From NCBI GenBank assembly GCA_030537815.1, contig JAUNVF010000001.1, positions 18,649-82,648 on the forward strand: a DNA stretch of 64,000 nt. The letters run 5' to 3'. This DNA is from Tissierellia bacterium. Lineage in GTDB: Bacteria > Bacillota > Clostridia > Tissierellales > Peptoniphilaceae. The notes below the pieces were generated by a model that ran no database searches, was not told where the DNA came from, and worked only from the letters and a program-made list of their open reading frames with translations. A program made the translations under genes and the position numbers. Positions 1 through 9,321 of the stretch are shown piece by piece (position 1 is the stretch's first letter; each line of letters begins with the position of its first letter).

Positions 1-228
1 TTCTCTTTCCGTCTTCGACTCTTCATCTTTTTTCTCATCGACTTTAGATTCATCTTTTTCTTCTTTTGATTCACTCTCTATATTTTTATCTTCTTCGATT
101 TGAACCGTATCCTGTTTTGTATCTTTTTCATCGACTTTATTGCCGGATTTCTTTATAAATATTACCACCAAAACCGCTATCAGTACCGCAGCGATGATCA
201 ATATCTTTTTAGACTTTTCTGAATTCAT
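1..228 (-). CDS. N-terminal part of a membrane-anchored protein, cut by window edge
   Basis: An open frame runs from an ATG at 228 to the window edge (76 codons visible, no stop). GGAG lies 8 bases upstream of the ATG. Residues 1-8 are polar and lysine-rich, residues 9-23 form one strongly hydrophobic segment (ILIIAAVLIAVLVVI), and the rest is an extremely charged Lys/Glu/Asp linker. That is the pattern of a signal-anchor followed by an extracytoplasmic spacer, so an exported or anchored protein is likely. The functional domain lies outside the window and cannot be named. It is divergent from the ABC operon that starts at 389. Confidence 0.7.
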   Translation of the reverse strand, partial: MNSEKSKKILIIAAVLIAVLVVIFIKKSGNKVDEKDTKQDTVQIEEDKNIESESKEEKDESKVDEKKDEESKTERE

Positions 229-388
229 TTCATCATCTCCATTTCTTTTTAGACAAGTAATTTATACCCTCAATCTATTAGAATAATCAATTAAGAATCT
301 TTACTATTGCTCAATTATAGGGTATAATAAGATATACCTGATTTAATTTTGATAATAATATATTAATAAAGAAAAGTGAAGTGATAAA

Positions 389-1090
389 ATGGGTTATGTA
401 GAAATGCGAGATTCATCAAAATTTTATAAAATGGGCGACACTACAATAATTGCAAATAACAAGATCAATTTTCAAATAGAAAAGGGCGAGCTCGTCGTAA
501 TCGTCGGCCCGTCCGGAGCCGGTAAATCTACGGTTTTAAATATACTCGGAGGAATGGACAAAAACGACGAAGGCGAGGTGATCATTGACGGCAAAAATAT
601 ATCAAATCTCAATGATCATGACCTTACGAGTTATAGGAGATATGATGTGGGATTTGTATTTCAATTCTATAATTTAATCCCAAATCTCACTGCCATTGAG
701 AATGTTGAATTGGCATCTCAAATTGTCGATAATTCACTTGACCCTATGGAAGTCCTGAAAAATGTTGGCTTAGAAAAGAGAATCAATAATTTCCCTGCCC
801 AATTATCGGGCGGAGAACAGCAGAGAGTCGCAATAGCAAGGGCGATAGCGAAGAATCCAAAATTGCTTTTATGCGACGAACCGACGGGGGCCCTCGATTA
901 TACTACCGGGAAGGCGATTTTAAAATTACTTCAAAATACAGCTAGAACTACTGGTACCACTGTAATTATAATTACTCATAATACAGCAATTACACCTATA
1001 GCTGATAGAATAATCGAGATAAATGATGCCAAGGTTAGAAATATCACATTAAATAAAAATCCAAAATCAATAGACGAAATAGAATGGTAG
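389..1090 (+). CDS. ABC transporter ATP-binding protein, LolD/MacB type
   Basis: 233-residue ATPase subunit of a type VII (MacB/LolCDE-like) ABC system; it should hydrolyse ATP to drive the FtsX-like permease encoded 7 bases downstream. Walker [10 protein letters not shown] is at residues 40-48, the Q-loop Gln at about 92, the signature LSGGEQQR at 139-146 and Walker B LLLCDEP at 159-165, followed by the D-loop GALD. All motifs are intact and the length is normal for the family. Such systems in Firmicutes usually do not transport across the membrane but transmit force to the cell surface, in antimicrobial-peptide resistance, lipoprotein handling or cell-wall control. The substrate cannot be read from this sequence. 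Start ATG is preceded by the weak AAGTGAAGTG. Confidence 0.93.
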   Translation: MGYVEMRDSSKFYKMGDTTIIANNKINFQIEKGELVVIVGPSGAGKSTVLNILGGMDKNDEGEVIIDGKNISNLNDHDLTSYRRYDVGFVFQFYNLIPNLTAIENVELASQIVDNSLDPMEVLKNVGLEKRINNFPAQLSGGEQQRVAIARAIAKNPKLLLCDEPTGALDYTTGKAILKLLQNTARTTGTTVIIITHNTAITPIADRIIEINDAKVRNITLNKNPKSIDEIEW

Positions 1091-1097
1091 TGAAAAT

Positions 1098-4000
1098 ATG
1101 AAAAAAACTGCTCTTAGAAAAGATATAATCCGAGAATTTCTCAAGTCTAAGTCGAGGGTACTTTCAATCGTAGCGATGGTAGCCCTCGGTGCTCTTGCAG
1201 TCGTCGGCTTGACAGTAACCGGCCCTTCGATGCGGGAGACTATGAATCACAGACTTGAGAAATATGATATGCCGGATATCATCGTAAATTCGACATATGG
1301 TTTAGACTATGAAGACAGGCTTTCAATCGAGAGAAGTAAGGATATAAGAGAGCTGGAGTACGGATACCAACTCGATGTGGTCATCGACGGTACAGATAAG
1401 CTGTTTAGAATCGAAAGCCTCGGCAAAATGCCAAAATACAGAATAGTTGAAGGCAGACTCCCAGAGAAGAGCGGAGAAGTAGCCGTCGATGTAAGCTCAC
1501 ATTACAAAGATTTGAAGATAGGAGATGAAATTCATCTCTTAAGGGGAAATACAGAGCCCTTAGATGACGAGCTTAATACAGAGATTTTTAAAGTAGTCGG
1601 CATGATTCAATCACCTGAGTACTTCAACGAAGATCAAAAAGGCAGAAGTGTTTATGGCAAAGGCGAATTGGATGGATTCGCAGTTATAACAGAGGATAAT
1701 TTCAATCTCGAGGTATATACCATCGCAAGGATGATGATGAAGGGTACTGAAAATCTAAAGAGGTATTCCGATGAATACCTTGATTTGGTTTCGGGATACA
1801 AAGATGATATTACAAAAAATATAGAAGACAGACCCGAAAAGAGACTTGCAAAGATAAAAGAGGATGCCAATAAGGATATAATTGAGGCAGAAGACAAGAT
1901 TACTGAAGCTAAAGATAAGATTTCTGACGGTCAAAAAGAACTTGATGATGCTAGAGAGGAATTAGACGATGCCATAAAGAAATACAGCGACGGCAAAAGC
2001 GAATTCGAAGAAGAGACTTCAAAGGCTAAAAGGGAATTAGATGATGCAAAGAGAGAATTAGATGATGCAAAACTAAAGCTCGACGAAGGCAAGAGAGATT
2101 ATGAACTTGGATTGAGCGAGTTCAATATCGAGATTTCTAAAGGACAAAAGAAAATCGAAGATGCCAAAGCTGAATTGAATAAGGCAAAAAAAGAAATAGA
2201 CGACGGAAAATCGGAATACCAAAAAGCGTCAGATGAATTCAATAGCGAGATATCGAAGGCGGAAAAAGAACTTGCAGATGCCAAGTCTGAACTTGATGAA
2301 AACAGGACGAAACTCGAGTCGGGATGGTCTGAATACGAAGAAGGATTAAAAAAATACGAAACCGGAATAAGAGATGCTGAAAGAGAATTAATCGAAAATG
2401 AGAAAAAATTATCTGATGCTAAGTCAGAACTCGAATCCGCAAAGACGAGGATACCTTTAGAAGAACATAAACTCCAATCAGGCTGGAATGATTATAATCA
2501 AGGAAAAAGCAAATTAGACTCAGCAAAGCCGCAAATCGAAGCAGGAAAAATCCAATTGGAACAGGCGCAGCAAGAAATTGACTCTGCTTATGCTGAAATA
2601 AATGGAGCATATGCTGAAATCTCATCTAAAGAATCAGAATTAAATGGTAATTTAAATGAACTCGAGAAAAATAAAGCGAGTTTACAAAGTCAGATTCAGT
2701 CATTGGAAGCTCAAATGACTTCAATAAAAGAAGACAAAAACTTAAGCGATGAAGAAAAAGCAAGTATGATTGGCGGCATCGAGGCAAAGATAGTCGCTAT
2801 AAATGTAGCAATAGCAGATATCGACACAAAAATTGAAACTGTAAAACAAGGTCTAATGCAGCTTAATACGAAAAAGTCACAAGTCGACGAGCAAAAAAAA
2901 TTTGCCGATGAAAGCCAGCGGGTTTTAAACTCCAAAAAGGCGGATTTCGAAGAGCAGTACAATGAATATATGGCGAATAAAGAAAAATTAGATCAATCCA
3001 GATTAAAACTCGAAGAAGGAGAAAGGCAATTAAAAGCTGCCAAAGAGAAATTAAAAACCGGAGAAATCGAATACCAAAATGGAATAAATAAATTATCTGA
3101 AGGAAAGAAAAAACTGGAAGAAGAGAAGATTTCCAAAAAAGCCGAACTCGATAAAGCTCATGAAGAATTGGTCGAGAGTCAAAAGAAATTTGATGAAGGC
3201 GAAAAAAAATACGAAGATGCTCTAGCAGAATTCAATAAACAAAAGGCCGATGGAGAAAAAAAATTAAAAGAAGCCAAAGAGAAATTAGACTCGGGAGTAA
3301 AAGAATACGAGGACGGCCTTAAAAAATTATCCGATTCCGAAATCGAATTCGAAAACGAAAAGAAAAAGGGCGAGAAAAAGCTAGCTGATGCAAAAGCAGA
3401 GCTAGATAATGGAAATACCGAGTATTTGAACGGTCTAGCCGAGTGGAAAGACGGAAAAGCAGAATATGATAGAGAAGTATCCAATGGTCAAAGCGAGCTT
3501 GAAGATGCTTACCAAAAAATCCTCGATGGAGAGGATGAGTATAAGGAAGGTCTTAAAGAATTTGAGGATAAGACCAAAGATGCAGATGCTGAAATTTCCG
3601 ATGGAGAAAAAGAAATAGCAGACGGCAAAAAAGCGATATCTAAACTCAAGCTACCGAAATACTTTGTCCATGATATCGAAGACAATCACGGAATTTACCT
3701 CTATATGGCAAATTCTAGGAGAATGGATATACTATCGCTTATATTTCCTGCATTCTTCTATGCGATCGCCATGCTCGTCACAGTTGCAAGCATGTCGAGA
3801 ATGGTCGACGAAAATAGAACGCAGATCGGAACGCTCAAGTCATTGGGTTATAGTACGACGAGTATAGCAAATAAATACTTCGTGTATGGAGCGATACCGA
3901 GCATAGTCGGTGCTATATTGGGAATATTATTGGGCCACACCATACTTTCAGAATTGATATACGACGCATATTCGACCGGATTCGTCGTAGGAAATCAGAT

Positions 4001-5333
4001 GATGAGACCATATCCACAATTCATATCATTTGCATTCTTCACATCCATCATACTGATAACGGGGACTGCGGTTTTCACAACTCGCAATACCCTTAAACAT
4101 AATGCAGCCACCCTACTCAGACCAAAGGCTCCTAAGGTCGGCACGAGGATAATGCTCGAGAGGATAAAACCGCTTTGGAATAGGCTGACATTTTTACAGA
4201 AAGTAACTGCAAGAAATATATTCAGATACAAAGTCAGAATGCTCATGACCATATTTGGCGTTGCAGGCTGTACAGCACTTCTATTTATGGGATTTGGACT
4301 TAGAGATTCAATAGTTCAGATTTCTCCCATACAATATGGAGATATCATAAAATACGATTTGGTATGTATAACAGATGAAGATGCTGATAAAGAAGATTTA
4401 GATCATTATCTCAACACTCTAAAGACCGATCCCGATTTAGATGAGTATTTAAAGGCGAGATATGATATAGGACTTATAAATTTCAGCGATAAACCCGATC
4501 AAGAAGTTCATATCATAACAGTATTCGACGAATTGAAATTTAAGGATTTCGTATCTTTAAGGGATAGAAAAAAAGGAAAGCCCATAGCGGTAAGAGATGA
4601 CGGAGTGGTCATTTCTGAAAAATTAGCTGATGTACTCGATCTTAAGATCGGAGATGAATTCACAATCGAAGACTCCGACAATGATTTGAGAAAAATGAAA
4701 GTCAATGCCATAACAGAAAATTATATAAATCACTATATCTATATGTCGGATAGTCAATACGAAAAAGTATTTGGAGAAAAAGCAATTCCCAATTCAGATT
4801 TTGTAACTCTCAATACAAATGACAGTAAATCGACCGAACATATAGTATCTATGTTGATGAAAGAAAAAGCTGTAATGTCGATAATCGACACGACTAGGAT
4901 CAATTATCAAGTAGGTAAATTGCTAGATTCTCTAAATCTCATAGTCGGAGTATTGATAGTCATATCTTCGATTTTAGCTATAGTAGTGCTTTACAATCTG
5001 ACAAATATAAATGTCTCTGAAAGAATAAGAGAATTGTCGACGATAAAAGTACTCGGATTTTACTCAAAAGAAGTCACTTCCTATATCTATAGAGAGACCT
5101 ATCTGCTTACGATTATAGGAATACTTGCAGGTTATCTCTTAGGATATGCGATACATTGGTTTATCATCAATGTAATAGTTCCTGAAGAAGTAATGCTGGC
5201 AAGGCATATACTGCTCTCAAATTATATCTTATCTGCAGCCATAACATTGGTTTTATCTGCAATAGTTATGGTGGTAATGCATATTAGGCTTAAGAGGGTA
5301 GATATGGTTGAAGCATTAAAAGCTGTCGAATAA
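1098..5333 (+). CDS. FtsX-like ABC permease with a roughly 600-residue coiled coil
   Basis: 1411-residue partner of the ATPase just upstream. Order: cytoplasmic start and first membrane helix (about residues 20-42), a MacB-type periplasmic-core-like region (45-240), an extraordinarily long heptad-rich coiled coil (about 245-848), three FtsX membrane helices (about 876-1000), a second extracytoplasmic core domain (about 1040-1260) and three final helices to the C terminus. The coiled coil repeats units such as ELDDAKxxLDxGKxEY, like the Leu-Gly repeats of YhgE/Pip-type proteins. In the MacB fold this segment would lie outside the membrane, where it could span the cell wall. The two-permease-domain layout is that of large Firmicute FtsX-like proteins. 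Function is inferred only at family level. Confidence 0.88.
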   Translation: MKKTALRKDIIREFLKSKSRVLSIVAMVALGALAVVGLTVTGPSMRETMNHRLEKYDMPDIIVNSTYGLDYEDRLSIERSKDIRELEYGYQLDVVIDGTDKLFRIESLGKMPKYRIVEGRLPEKSGEVAVDVSSHYKDLKIGDEIHLLRGNTEPLDDELNTEIFKVVGMIQSPEYFNEDQKGRSVYGKGELDGFAVITEDNFNLEVYTIARMMMKGTENLKRYSDEYLDLVSGYKDDITKNIEDRPEKRLAKIKEDANKDIIEAEDKITEAKDKISDGQKELDDAREELDDAIKKYSDGKSEFEEETSKAKRELDDAKRELDDAKLKLDEGKRDYELGLSEFNIEISKGQKKIEDAKAELNKAKKEIDDGKSEYQKASDEFNSEISKAEKELADAKSELDENRTKLESGWSEYEEGLKKYETGIRDAERELIENEKKLSDAKSELESAKTRIPLEEHKLQSGWNDYNQGKSKLDSAKPQIEAGKIQLEQAQQEIDSAYAEINGAYAEISSKESELNGNLNELEKNKASLQSQIQSLEAQMTSIKEDKNLSDEEKASMIGGIEAKIVAINVAIADIDTKIETVKQGLMQLNTKKSQVDEQKKFADESQRVLNSKKADFEEQYNEYMANKEKLDQSRLKLEEGERQLKAAKEKLKTGEIEYQNGINKLSEGKKKLEEEKISKKAELDKAHEELVESQKKFDEGEKKYEDALAEFNKQKADGEKKLKEAKEKLDSGVKEYEDGLKKLSDSEIEFENEKKKGEKKLADAKAELDNGNTEYLNGLAEWKDGKAEYDREVSNGQSELEDAYQKILDGEDEYKEGLKEFEDKTKDADAEISDGEKEIADGKKAISKLKLPKYFVHDIEDNHGIYLYMANSRRMDILSLIFPAFFYAIAMLVTVASMSRMVDENRTQIGTLKSLGYSTTSIANKYFVYGAIPSIVGAILGILLGHTILSELIYDAYSTGFVVGNQMMRPYPQFISFAFFTSIILITGTAVFTTRNTLKHNAATLLRPKAPKVGTRIMLERIKPLWNRLTFLQKVTARNIFRYKVRMLMTIFGVAGCTALLFMGFGLRDSIVQISPIQYGDIIKYDLVCITDEDADKEDLDHYLNTLKTDPDLDEYLKARYDIGLINFSDKPDQEVHIITVFDELKFKDFVSLRDRKKGKPIAVRDDGVVISEKLADVLDLKIGDEFTIEDSDNDLRKMKVNAITENYINHYIYMSDSQYEKVFGEKAIPNSDFVTLNTNDSKSTEHIVSMLMKEKAVMSIIDTTRINYQVGKLLDSLNLIVGVLIVISSILAIVVLYNLTNINVSERIRELSTIKVLGFYSKEVTSYIYRETYLLTIIGILAGYLLGYAIHWFIINVIVPEEVMLARHILLSNYILSAAITLVLSAIVMVVMHIRLKRVDMVEALKAVE

Positions 5334-5350
5334 TCAAAAGCTGTGTTTTG

Positions 5351-5595
5351 GGCTGACCCCATAAACTTATACGTAAACCGACGGACGAAAGTTTGTCGGT
5401 TTTTGCTTAGGCATCAGTATTGTTTACCCATATTCGAATAAGAATTGTGGATGAAAGCTTATTTTTTATTATACTGTCATAATCACGCTTTCCGCCAAAT
5501 ACTCTTTGACAACCATGAGTTTAAAACTTTTTTCTTTTAGGTATAAAACCCCTGCAATTGGTTCAATTTCTTGGTCCAACTGGAGGGGTTTTATA
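5351..5595 (-). mobile_element. IS3-family relic: left end, start of orfA and possible right end
   Basis: Read on the minus strand from 5595 there is a terminal-repeat-like block (AACCCCTCCAGTTGGACC, then AAGAAATTG). Next comes a short frame giving KEKSFKLMVVKEYLAES, which resembles the start of IS3/IS150-group OrfA proteins (FKLMVVKEYL). A shifted frame continues DYDSIIK...STILIRIWVN, like the rest of the OrfA helix-turn-helix, and then stops. Near 5351-5366 the sequence AAGTTTATGGGGTCAG resembles the outer end of such elements. Only about 245 bases remain and the frame is broken, so this is a dead fragment. The end block 5542-5595 is itself a strong inverted repeat (12 perfect base pairs outermost). 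Family assignment is from recalled similarity. Confidence 0.55.
5375..5404 (+). terminator. Rho-independent terminator after the ABC operon
   Basis: AAACCGACGGAC and GTTTGTCGGTTT pair over 12 positions (two G-U) around a GAAA tetraloop, followed by T5. It lies 41 bases after the permease stop codon. It falls inside the IS3 relic, so it may have arrived with, or formed from, that insertion. Confidence 0.75.
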
Positions 5596-5793
5596 TCTTC
5601 ACAGCTATTTCTGTCATTAAATCTCAGATAATCAAAATATTAAAATTTTTCTTGAGCAAAAAATCACCTCGTATGAGAAATGCCCAATATTATCAGAAAA
5701 TAATCCGTCCTGTAATATTATTAGAGCTATCTCATATTCTATGGACATCGACTATATTAAAAGATCCACTTGAGACTTTCTCAAATCATCTTC

Positions 5794-6696
5794 TTAATTA
5801 TTTACCCATTTAAAAGCTTCTATTCCAGCTATAGTTCCATCTGAAACGGCTGTTGCGATCTGCCTTACTTCTTTTGCATTTATATCTCCACATGAGAAGA
5901 CCCCATCTATATTCGTCTTTACCCCATCAGAGTCGATAAATCCGTCTTTCATTTTAATTTTGTCTTTAAAGAGCTGATTATTAGGATTTTGTCCAATATA
6001 TGCACATATATTATATGGGCCCTTTTCAAATATTTTTAATTCTTCAGTCAAATCATTTTTTAAAACAACCTTTACTATCTCGCCATTTTCGACTTCTATG
6101 GACTTCAATTCGCTATTTAAATGAATCTCGAATTTTGGATTTCTTTTTATCTGTTCTCTGAATTCCGATATAGTAATTAATTTATCTTGAATTTGAACTA
6201 TATGGACTTTTGAGGCTTTATTTGAAAGGCTAATCGCTTCTTTGCAAGCTCCATCGCTTCCTCCGAGGACAAAAACCTCTCTCCCCTCAACTTTGTCAAT
6301 TAGCTCAAATGAATTCGGCCTTATTTTATATTCTTCATTTTCATCTACTTCGGGGATTTTCGGCTGGGATCCCGTAGCCAATATAAGAGATTTAGCTTCA
6401 TATGATCCATTATTTGTCTTTACCCTCTTTATATCGGAATCGAGTTCTAAATCGATAACTTCCTCGTATATTATTTTTGTACCATTTAATTTTAATTGCT
6501 CTTCAAGCTTTTTACTGAAACTCTGTCCGGATTCATCAGAATCCAAACCAGGATAATGACTGACGACAGTCGTCAAAGAAATTAGTCCGCCTATCCTGTC
6601 CTTTTCAAAAAGAGCCGTCTCCATTCCCCTCGCTCTCGCATAATTTGCTGCCGCAACTCCTGCAGGCCCTCCGCCTACGATTATTAAATCAAACAT
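5794..6696 (-). CDS. FAD-dependent pyridine nucleotide-disulphide oxidoreductase, thioredoxin-reductase fold without CxxC
   Basis: 300-residue two-domain flavoprotein. The FAD-binding motif GGGPAG is at residues 8-13, the NAD(P)-binding motif GGSDGA near 147-152, the second FAD segment GVFSCGD near 268, and the C-terminal helix QIATAVSDGTIAGIEA is typical of thioredoxin reductases. The redox CxxC expected between the two NAD(P)-domain strands is absent; the only Cys residues are isolated. This makes a true thioredoxin reductase unlikely and suggests a ferredoxin/flavodoxin-NAD(P) reductase-like or uncharacterised role. The start is the ATG at 6696, with AAGGAGGG 4 bases upstream; an ATG at 6720 is in frame but has no ribosome site. 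Monocistronic. Confidence 0.8.
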   Translation of the reverse strand: MFDLIIVGGGPAGVAAANYARARGMETALFEKDRIGGLISLTTVVSHYPGLDSDESGQSFSKKLEEQLKLNGTKIIYEEVIDLELDSDIKRVKTNNGSYEAKSLILATGSQPKIPEVDENEEYKIRPNSFELIDKVEGREVFVLGGSDGACKEAISLSNKASKVHIVQIQDKLITISEFREQIKRNPKFEIHLNSELKSIEVENGEIVKVVLKNDLTEELKIFEKGPYNICAYIGQNPNNQLFKDKIKMKDGFIDSDGVKTNIDGVFSCGDINAKEVRQIATAVSDGTIAGIEAFKWVNN

Positions 6697-6795
6697 CTTT
6701 CCCTCCTTATTAATATTCATTATCTATATTCTTAATTTAACACTTTTTTATCAGATTTACAATAGATTAAATCAAATAGATTCTCTAAAACAAAA

Positions 6796-6825
6796 TTAGA
6801 CCGATTCATATCCATATGTTATAAT
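6796..6825 (+). promoter_or_regulatory. Sigma-A-type promoter of the MFS gene
   Basis: TTAGAC at 6796-6801, an 18-base spacer, and TATAAT at 6820-6825. The start codon is about 48 bases downstream. Confidence 0.5.
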
Positions 6826-6873
6826 AGGTTAATATTTTAAAGCTAGACATCAGGTCTGGCAGATAGGAGTGAT

Positions 6874-8058
6874 ATGATGAATAAAAGTTTAAAAATAGCA
6901 TTGGGTTCTTTTGTAATGCTGATGTCCGGACTTATGTATTCTTGGTCCGTCCTCTCAATTCCGATAAAAGAGGAATTGACTCATATAAGTCAGGGCTCCA
7001 TGTCCATGGTCTTTACTTTAGCCATGGCTCTGTTTTGTCTGGGAGGTCTCGTCACCGGAATATTAAAGACTAGAGCTAAGGGAAGCTTGGCAGTTGTGAT
7101 CGCATTAATTATGATGCCTACAGGATATTTCATGACATCAAAGGCAAATAATGCAATCGGACTATTTATAGGCTATGGATTTCTTGTCGGTTTCTCAGTA
7201 GGTATTATTTACACTTATATATTGAGTAATCTAACAAATTTAATTCCGGGAAAACAAGGATTGATTTCCGGCATATTATTATTTGGATTTGGAATGAGCA
7301 GTATGATATTTGGACCTCTCTATACCAAATTAATCTCTTCCGGTTTTGCCGATTGGAGAGAATTATTTAGGTATTTTTCAGTACTGATATTTGTAATAAT
7401 GTTGATTGTATTATTTTTCATAAAAGATGAAAATATAAAGAGAGATTTAAGCGAAAAAGATAGCTTTTCAGTCGAGCCGAAAGATATGCTCAAGACAAAT
7501 GTATTTAAAATTTATTTTATATGGGCATTGATTTATACAGCCATAGGAATAGCCATCATCTCTCAAGGCGCCAATATAATGAAATTATCGATCCCATCTT
7601 CGCCGGAGTCTTTGATAGCCCTATTTATCGGCATCTTATCTATCTCAAATGGATTCGGCCGAATAATAGTCGGATATATATTCGACAAATACGGATTTGT
7701 TAAGAGTATGTTAATTGTTGGAATTATGGCGGCGAGCTCTCAATTGATCATGATGCTGAATATGAAATTGGGAATGACCATACTAATGCTGATTGCTTTC
7801 ATCCTTTTAGGACTTTCTTATGGAGGAGTGCCAAGCAATAATTCGGCCTTTATAATAAGATTATTCGGCGAGAAATACTATTCGATGAATCTGTCATATT
7901 TAAATTTAAATATTCTGATAGCTTCATTTGCCAGTGTAATATCAGGTAATCTATACGATAATACAGGATCATATATTCCTACATTTGCGATAACTCTAAT
8001 CTTATCCGCGATAGGGATAGCATTGGTATTTATGATAGAAAAAAAAGCAAAAGCATAA
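6874..8058 (+). CDS. MFS transporter, oxalate/formate antiporter (OFA) type
   Basis: 394-residue polytopic protein with twelve hydrophobic segments arranged as two six-helix halves and a polar central loop (about residues 190-210, KDENIKRDLSEKDSFSVEP). The opening SGLMYSWSVLSIPIKEEL is characteristic of the OFA branch of the major facilitator superfamily, whose members exchange small mono- or dicarboxylates. The substrate here is unknown. GGAG precedes two adjacent ATG codons (6874 and 6877); the second has the better spacing. It stands alone, with an IS3 relic immediately downstream. Confidence 0.85.
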   Translation: MMNKSLKIALGSFVMLMSGLMYSWSVLSIPIKEELTHISQGSMSMVFTLAMALFCLGGLVTGILKTRAKGSLAVVIALIMMPTGYFMTSKANNAIGLFIGYGFLVGFSVGIIYTYILSNLTNLIPGKQGLISGILLFGFGMSSMIFGPLYTKLISSGFADWRELFRYFSVLIFVIMLIVLFFIKDENIKRDLSEKDSFSVEPKDMLKTNVFKIYFIWALIYTAIGIAIISQGANIMKLSIPSSPESLIALFIGILSISNGFGRIIVGYIFDKYGFVKSMLIVGIMAASSQLIMMLNMKLGMTILMLIAFILLGLSYGGVPSNNSAFIIRLFGEKYYSMNLSYLNLNILIASFASVISGNLYDNTGSYIPTFAITLILSAIGIALVFMIEKKAKA

Positions 8059-8090
8059 AATAATGAAATACAAATTATAAGATGATGGAA

Positions 8091-8190
8091 TAATTGACCC
8101 CCAAAAGTTTGACCAAGAAATTGGACCAACTAGAGGGGGTTTTGTATTTGTAAAAGAAAAATATAGAAATAGTTTTAAACTCATTTTCTT
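8091..8190 (+). mobile_element. IS3-family left-end relic, second copy
   Basis: TTGACCCCCAAAAGTTTGAC begins a terminal repeat that continues CAAGAAATTGGACC and ends AGAGGGGGTTTTGTA. A short frame follows, giving VKEKYRNSFKL before decaying. It aligns block for block with the minus-strand relic at 5351-5595, shared core ACCAAGAAATTG, and its peptide matches the opening of that OrfA fragment. Only the left end survives. Confidence 0.55.
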
Positions 8191-8330
8191 CTCTTAATCA
8201 GCTTTTAAATTATATAATTGATAGGCAAAATTTCATAATCGGATAATCATATCTTTTATAATATAAATCTCTGAATTATTTGCCCTAATATTTTAATTAA
8301 TGAATCTTAAAGAAATTTAGACTCAGCTAT

Positions 8331-9203
8331 TTATTCCCTTATAAATTCTTCTATATCCTTGAGCATCCTCCTACCTTGGCTGATTCCAAGCTGATACATA
8401 GCCTCAAGTTTATCTATATCCCTCTCCTTATTTCCGATAGGCATTCTATCCGGGTATATTACAAATGCCCTTCCCTGACTTTCTAAATCCCTTATCTTAT
8501 CCAATGTCTGATTATATCTGATATAGCGAGTCAAAATCGCCTCTGCAGTCTTGGGATATTTTCTAAACAGAGCTTTTATCATCCTCTTTTTGCTTGGAGG
8601 ACTTTTCCTATATCCCCTTTCTCTCGTGAGGACTATTAGTAATTTACTATAGCCTTTTTCAATCGCTATATCTATAGGTATCCCGCCGGCAACGCCCCCG
8701 TCAATGTATTTCTCGCCTTTTATATCCACAGAAGGCATGAATACGGGAAGAGACGAACTCGCTCTTACTGCAAGCATCAGATCATTTCTGTCTTTTATAT
8801 CTTCTCTTCCAAAATAAACCAATTTAGAAGATGTCATATTATATGCGCCGATATCGAAATCGGCAGGATTATTCATATAAGAATCAAAATCATAAGGCAG
8901 TCTTTTACCGGGCAGACAACTTTCCTGATATATATATTTTGCATTAAATAGTCCCCTACCATTGATAAATGTAAGCCAATTACCAAATTCAGGATCTTTT
9001 ACGAAGTCTACAAATGAAGCCTTTGTCCTCTCGATATCCCTCGACAGATAATTTACTACACAGCTCGAGCCAGCCGATATACCCGCTAAATAATTAAAAT
9101 ATATTTGATTTTTTAGCAAGGTATTTACAATACCAGATGAAAAACTGGCACGCATTCCCCCGCCTTCAAAAATCAATGCCGTTTTAAATATATTATTTTT
9201 CAT
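8331..9203 (-). CDS. Patatin-like phospholipase family protein
   Basis: 290-residue predicted serine acyl-hydrolase of the RssA/YjjU branch. The oxyanion-hole motif GGGMRA is at residues 14-19, the nucleophile elbow GISAG at 41-45 (Ser43) and the catalytic DGG at 168-170, so the Ser-Asp dyad is complete. No signal peptide, so a cytoplasmic enzyme acting on lipid acyl esters is expected; the natural substrate is unknown. The ATG at 9203 is chosen because GGGAG lies 6 bases upstream; a TTG four codons earlier overlaps that site. No operon partner; the hut operon terminator lies just upstream. Confidence 0.88.
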   Translation of the reverse strand: MKNNIFKTALIFEGGGMRASFSSGIVNTLLKNQIYFNYLAGISAGSSCVVNYLSRDIERTKASFVDFVKDPEFGNWLTFINGRGLFNAKYIYQESCLPGKRLPYDFDSYMNNPADFDIGAYNMTSSKLVYFGREDIKDRNDLMLAVRASSSLPVFMPSVDIKGEKYIDGGVAGGIPIDIAIEKGYSKLLIVLTRERGYRKSPPSKKRMIKALFRKYPKTAEAILTRYIRYNQTLDKIRDLESQGRAFVIYPDRMPIGNKERDIDKLEAMYQLGISQGRRMLKDIEEFIRE

Positions 9204-9271
9204 ATTAACTCCCAACTAATCTATAATCAATATCAATTATATCAGCTATGAGGGCGATCTCCAATTAAATA

Positions 9272-9305
9272 ATAAAAAAACTCATCACCTAATTGATGAT
9301 GAGTT
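9272..9305 (-). terminator. Terminator of the hutI-fchA-hutH operon
   Basis: On the minus strand AACTCATCA (9297-9305) pairs perfectly with TGATGAGTT (9279-9287) around a 9-base loop and is followed by T7. It lies 17 bases after the hutH stop codon. Confidence 0.9.
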
Positions 9306-9321
9306 AAAGGACTGATTTAAA

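Noticed and set aside
1652..3484. Several Ser/Phe-rich antisense frames across the permease
   Set aside because: They mirror the Glu/Lys/Asp-rich coiled-coil codons on the other strand and have no starts of their own.
5571..5813. 80-codon plus-strand frame between the ABC operon and the flavoprotein
   Set aside because: It starts in the IS3 terminal repeat, runs against the relic's own coding direction and has no plausible protein composition.
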